From DATFYI01 sp035315125 (GTDB taxonomy: Bacteria; Chloroflexota; Anaerolineae; Anaerolineales; Anaerolineaceae), in assembly GCA_035315125.1 (NCBI GenBank), contig DATFYI010000101.1:1-6520 (forward strand): a stretch of 6,520 bases of DNA, in the 5' to 3' direction. The notes under the pieces were generated by a model. That model did not search any database. It was not told the DNA's origin and saw nothing but the letters and a program-made list of their open reading frames with translations. Position numbers and translations under genes: made by a program. Every line of letters starts with the position of its first letter. Within the stretch, counting starts at the first letter, position 1. Shown piece after piece: positions 6,047 to 6,520 of the stretch.

Positions 6047-6131
6047 CTAATTAAAATAATTGCAAATGATATAACCCCGGAGAGGGGTACAGGAGGCGCA
6101 ATCCTGGCTGATAATTGCAATTTATAATTAG
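6047..6131. repeat. Structured intergenic element: long inverted repeat enclosing two hairpins
   Basis: The left arm (6047-6065) and right arm (6115-6131) are inverted copies. CTAATTA (6047-6053) pairs with TAATTAG (6125-6131), and AATTGCAA (6058-6065) pairs with TTGCAATT (6115-6122), separated by a small 4-by-2 internal loop. Inside lie two adjacent GC-rich hairpins: ACCCC/GGGGT (6074-6088, loop GGAGA) and CAGGA/TCCTG (6090-6106, loop GGCGCAA), with one base between them. The overall layout is a three-way junction of 85 bases. AGGAGG within the second hairpin looks like a Shine-Dalgarno site, but no start codon follows at a usable distance. I compared it from memory with common riboswitches and ribozymes and matched none. 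It may be an RNA or a small non-autonomous element. Strand is undecided because the fold can form on either. Confidence 0.45.
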
Positions 6132-6146
6132 AGTTATTCACTCTTC

Positions 6147-6158
6147 TTAGTAAATATT
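6147..6158 (+). repeat. 12-base direct repeat, copy 2
   Basis: This is a perfect copy of TTAGTAAATATT at 5999-6010, with starts 148 bases apart. TTCACTC precedes it at 6137-6143, whereas in copy 1 the heptamer follows the repeat, so the unit is rearranged and not a simple tandem duplication. Confidence 0.6.
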
Positions 6159-6182
6159 AATGTATTCTGTTTATAAACCCTA

Positions 6183-6188
6183 TATAAT
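6183..6188 (+). promoter_or_regulatory. Candidate -10 box upstream of the VOC gene
   Basis: TATAAT at 6183-6188 is a perfect -10 hexamer, but no -35-like hexamer stands at 16-18 bases upstream, and there is no TG extension. It would give a leader of about 130 bases. A second option is TATAAA at 6292-6297, which would give a leader of under 20 bases. The DNA here is AT-rich, so both are weak. Confidence 0.25.
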
Positions 6189-6256
6189 TTTGGTACCGGG
6201 CAATAAACTATTCTTCGGGGTAGATTATTCCAACTCTTTCGAATGGCTGCACATTC

Positions 6257-6292
6257 AAGCTGCGTCACTTTATCGATATCAGCGGCCAGCTT
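6257..6292. promoter_or_regulatory. Composite dyad before the VOC gene, operator candidate
   Basis: AAGCTG (6257-6262) and CAGCTT (6287-6292) are inverted copies, and the eight-base palindrome TATCGATA (6271-6278) sits exactly at their shared centre, with eight unmatched bases on each side. The right half-site touches the TATAAA at 6292-6297. The symmetry would suit a dimeric or tetrameric regulator, but the parts are short and chance cannot be excluded. Confidence 0.35.
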
Positions 6293-6320
6293 ATAAAAAA
6301 TCTAGTGGTGGAGGTGCGAT

Positions 6321-6520
6321 ATGCTATCTGATTTTGAAGTATCTGCTACGGTCCCAGCATCCGATTTGGAGCGAGCCAGAAAATTCTATGCGGAAAAGCT
6401 GGGTCTTCGGCCTGCAGAGGAAACGCCCGCAGGGCTGTTTTACCGTTGCAAAAACTCGCGATTTTTATTGTATCAGACTCAATTTGCCGGTACTGCCCAG
6501 AATACTGCAGTCGGTTGGGA
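6321..6520 (+). CDS. VOC (glyoxalase/bleomycin-resistance) superfamily protein, N-terminal part
   Basis: The ATG at 6321 has GGAGGT at 6310-6315, five bases upstream. Sixty-six full codons are visible before the window ends, about half of a typical 120-130 residue VOC protein. The signature VPASDLERARKFYAEKLGL (11-29) is the first beta-alpha-beta module of the fold. It is followed by GLFYRCKNSRFLLYQ and AGTAQNTAVGW, a pattern common in small uncharacterised VOC proteins. The N-terminal strand (FEVSATV) lacks the His that serves as first metal ligand in glyoxalase I and the ring-cleaving dioxygenases, so a metal-dependent reaction of those types is less likely. The substrate is unknown. The gene diverges from the acyltransferase across a 495-base noncoding stretch and probably has its own promoter. 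Confidence 0.85.
   Translation, partial: MLSDFEVSATVPASDLERARKFYAEKLGLRPAEETPAGLFYRCKNSRFLLYQTQFAGTAQNTAVGW

Noticed and set aside
6091..6120. Small gene behind AGGAGG at 6091-6096
   Set aside because: No ATG, GTG or TTG lies 5-12 bases downstream. The nearest TTG at 6115 is 18 bases away.
6056..6122. Known riboswitch or hammerhead ribozyme
   Set aside because: Glycine, TPP, c-di-GMP, purine, fluoride, ZTP and guanidine consensus elements were not found. CTGAT at 6105-6110 is not followed by the hammerhead GA and GAAA elements.
1..6520. CRISPR array, tRNA, rRNA or transposase
   Set aside because: No regularly spaced repeats, tRNA-like cloverleaf, rRNA segment or transposase motif was seen on either strand.

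Overview
The window looks like a piece of a bacterial chromosome of mixed base composition. The gene content (envelope glycan glycosyltransferases, L-arabinose isomerase, a PlsC-type acyltransferase, a VOC-family protein), two TTG starts behind strong Shine-Dalgarno sites, and an extended -10 box reading TGC-TATAAT would all fit an Anaerolineae-like Chloroflexota genome. That assignment is an impression rather than a demonstration, and other bacteria with similar genes cannot be excluded.

Region 1 (2-2492, plus strand) is the distal end of a surface-polysaccharide cluster. It holds the C-terminal part of a family-2 glycosyltransferase with a TPR-like tail, an ATGA-coupled GT4 glycosyltransferase, and a WecG/TagA/CpsF (GT26) glycosyltransferase that probably starts at TTG 1725. 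The first two genes are clearly AT-rich and the third is less so, which suggests the cluster is a mosaic.

Region 2 (2493-2694) is a compact control region for araA. It holds a weak terminator-like hairpin, an inverted repeat over the -35 position, an extended -10, a leader hairpin, and a strong ribosome binding site directly after that hairpin.

Region 3 (2695-5042) is a two-gene operon. A complete 500-residue L-arabinose isomerase is followed, with an ATGA overlap, by an alpha/beta hydrolase with an HGGGW oxyanion motif and a GQSAG nucleophile elbow. No araB or araD lies in the window. Together the pair suggests use of arabinose freed from an esterified or otherwise acyl-linked source, but this is inference from position only.

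Region 4 (5061-5825, minus strand) is a PlsC-type 1-acylglycerol-3-phosphate acyltransferase-like protein, convergent with the hydrolase.

Region 5 (5826-6320) is a 495-base noncoding island between the divergent acyltransferase and VOC genes, and much of it is AT-rich. It is the least ordinary part of the window. It contains a 10-base GC palindrome, a pair of perfect 12-base direct repeats, an inverted repeat (6047-6131) enclosing two small GC-rich hairpins in a three-way-junction layout, and a composite dyad just before the VOC gene. No known riboswitch or mobile element was recognised in it.

Region 6 (6321 to the window end) is the N-terminal part of a VOC/glyoxalase-superfamily protein, cut off by the window edge.
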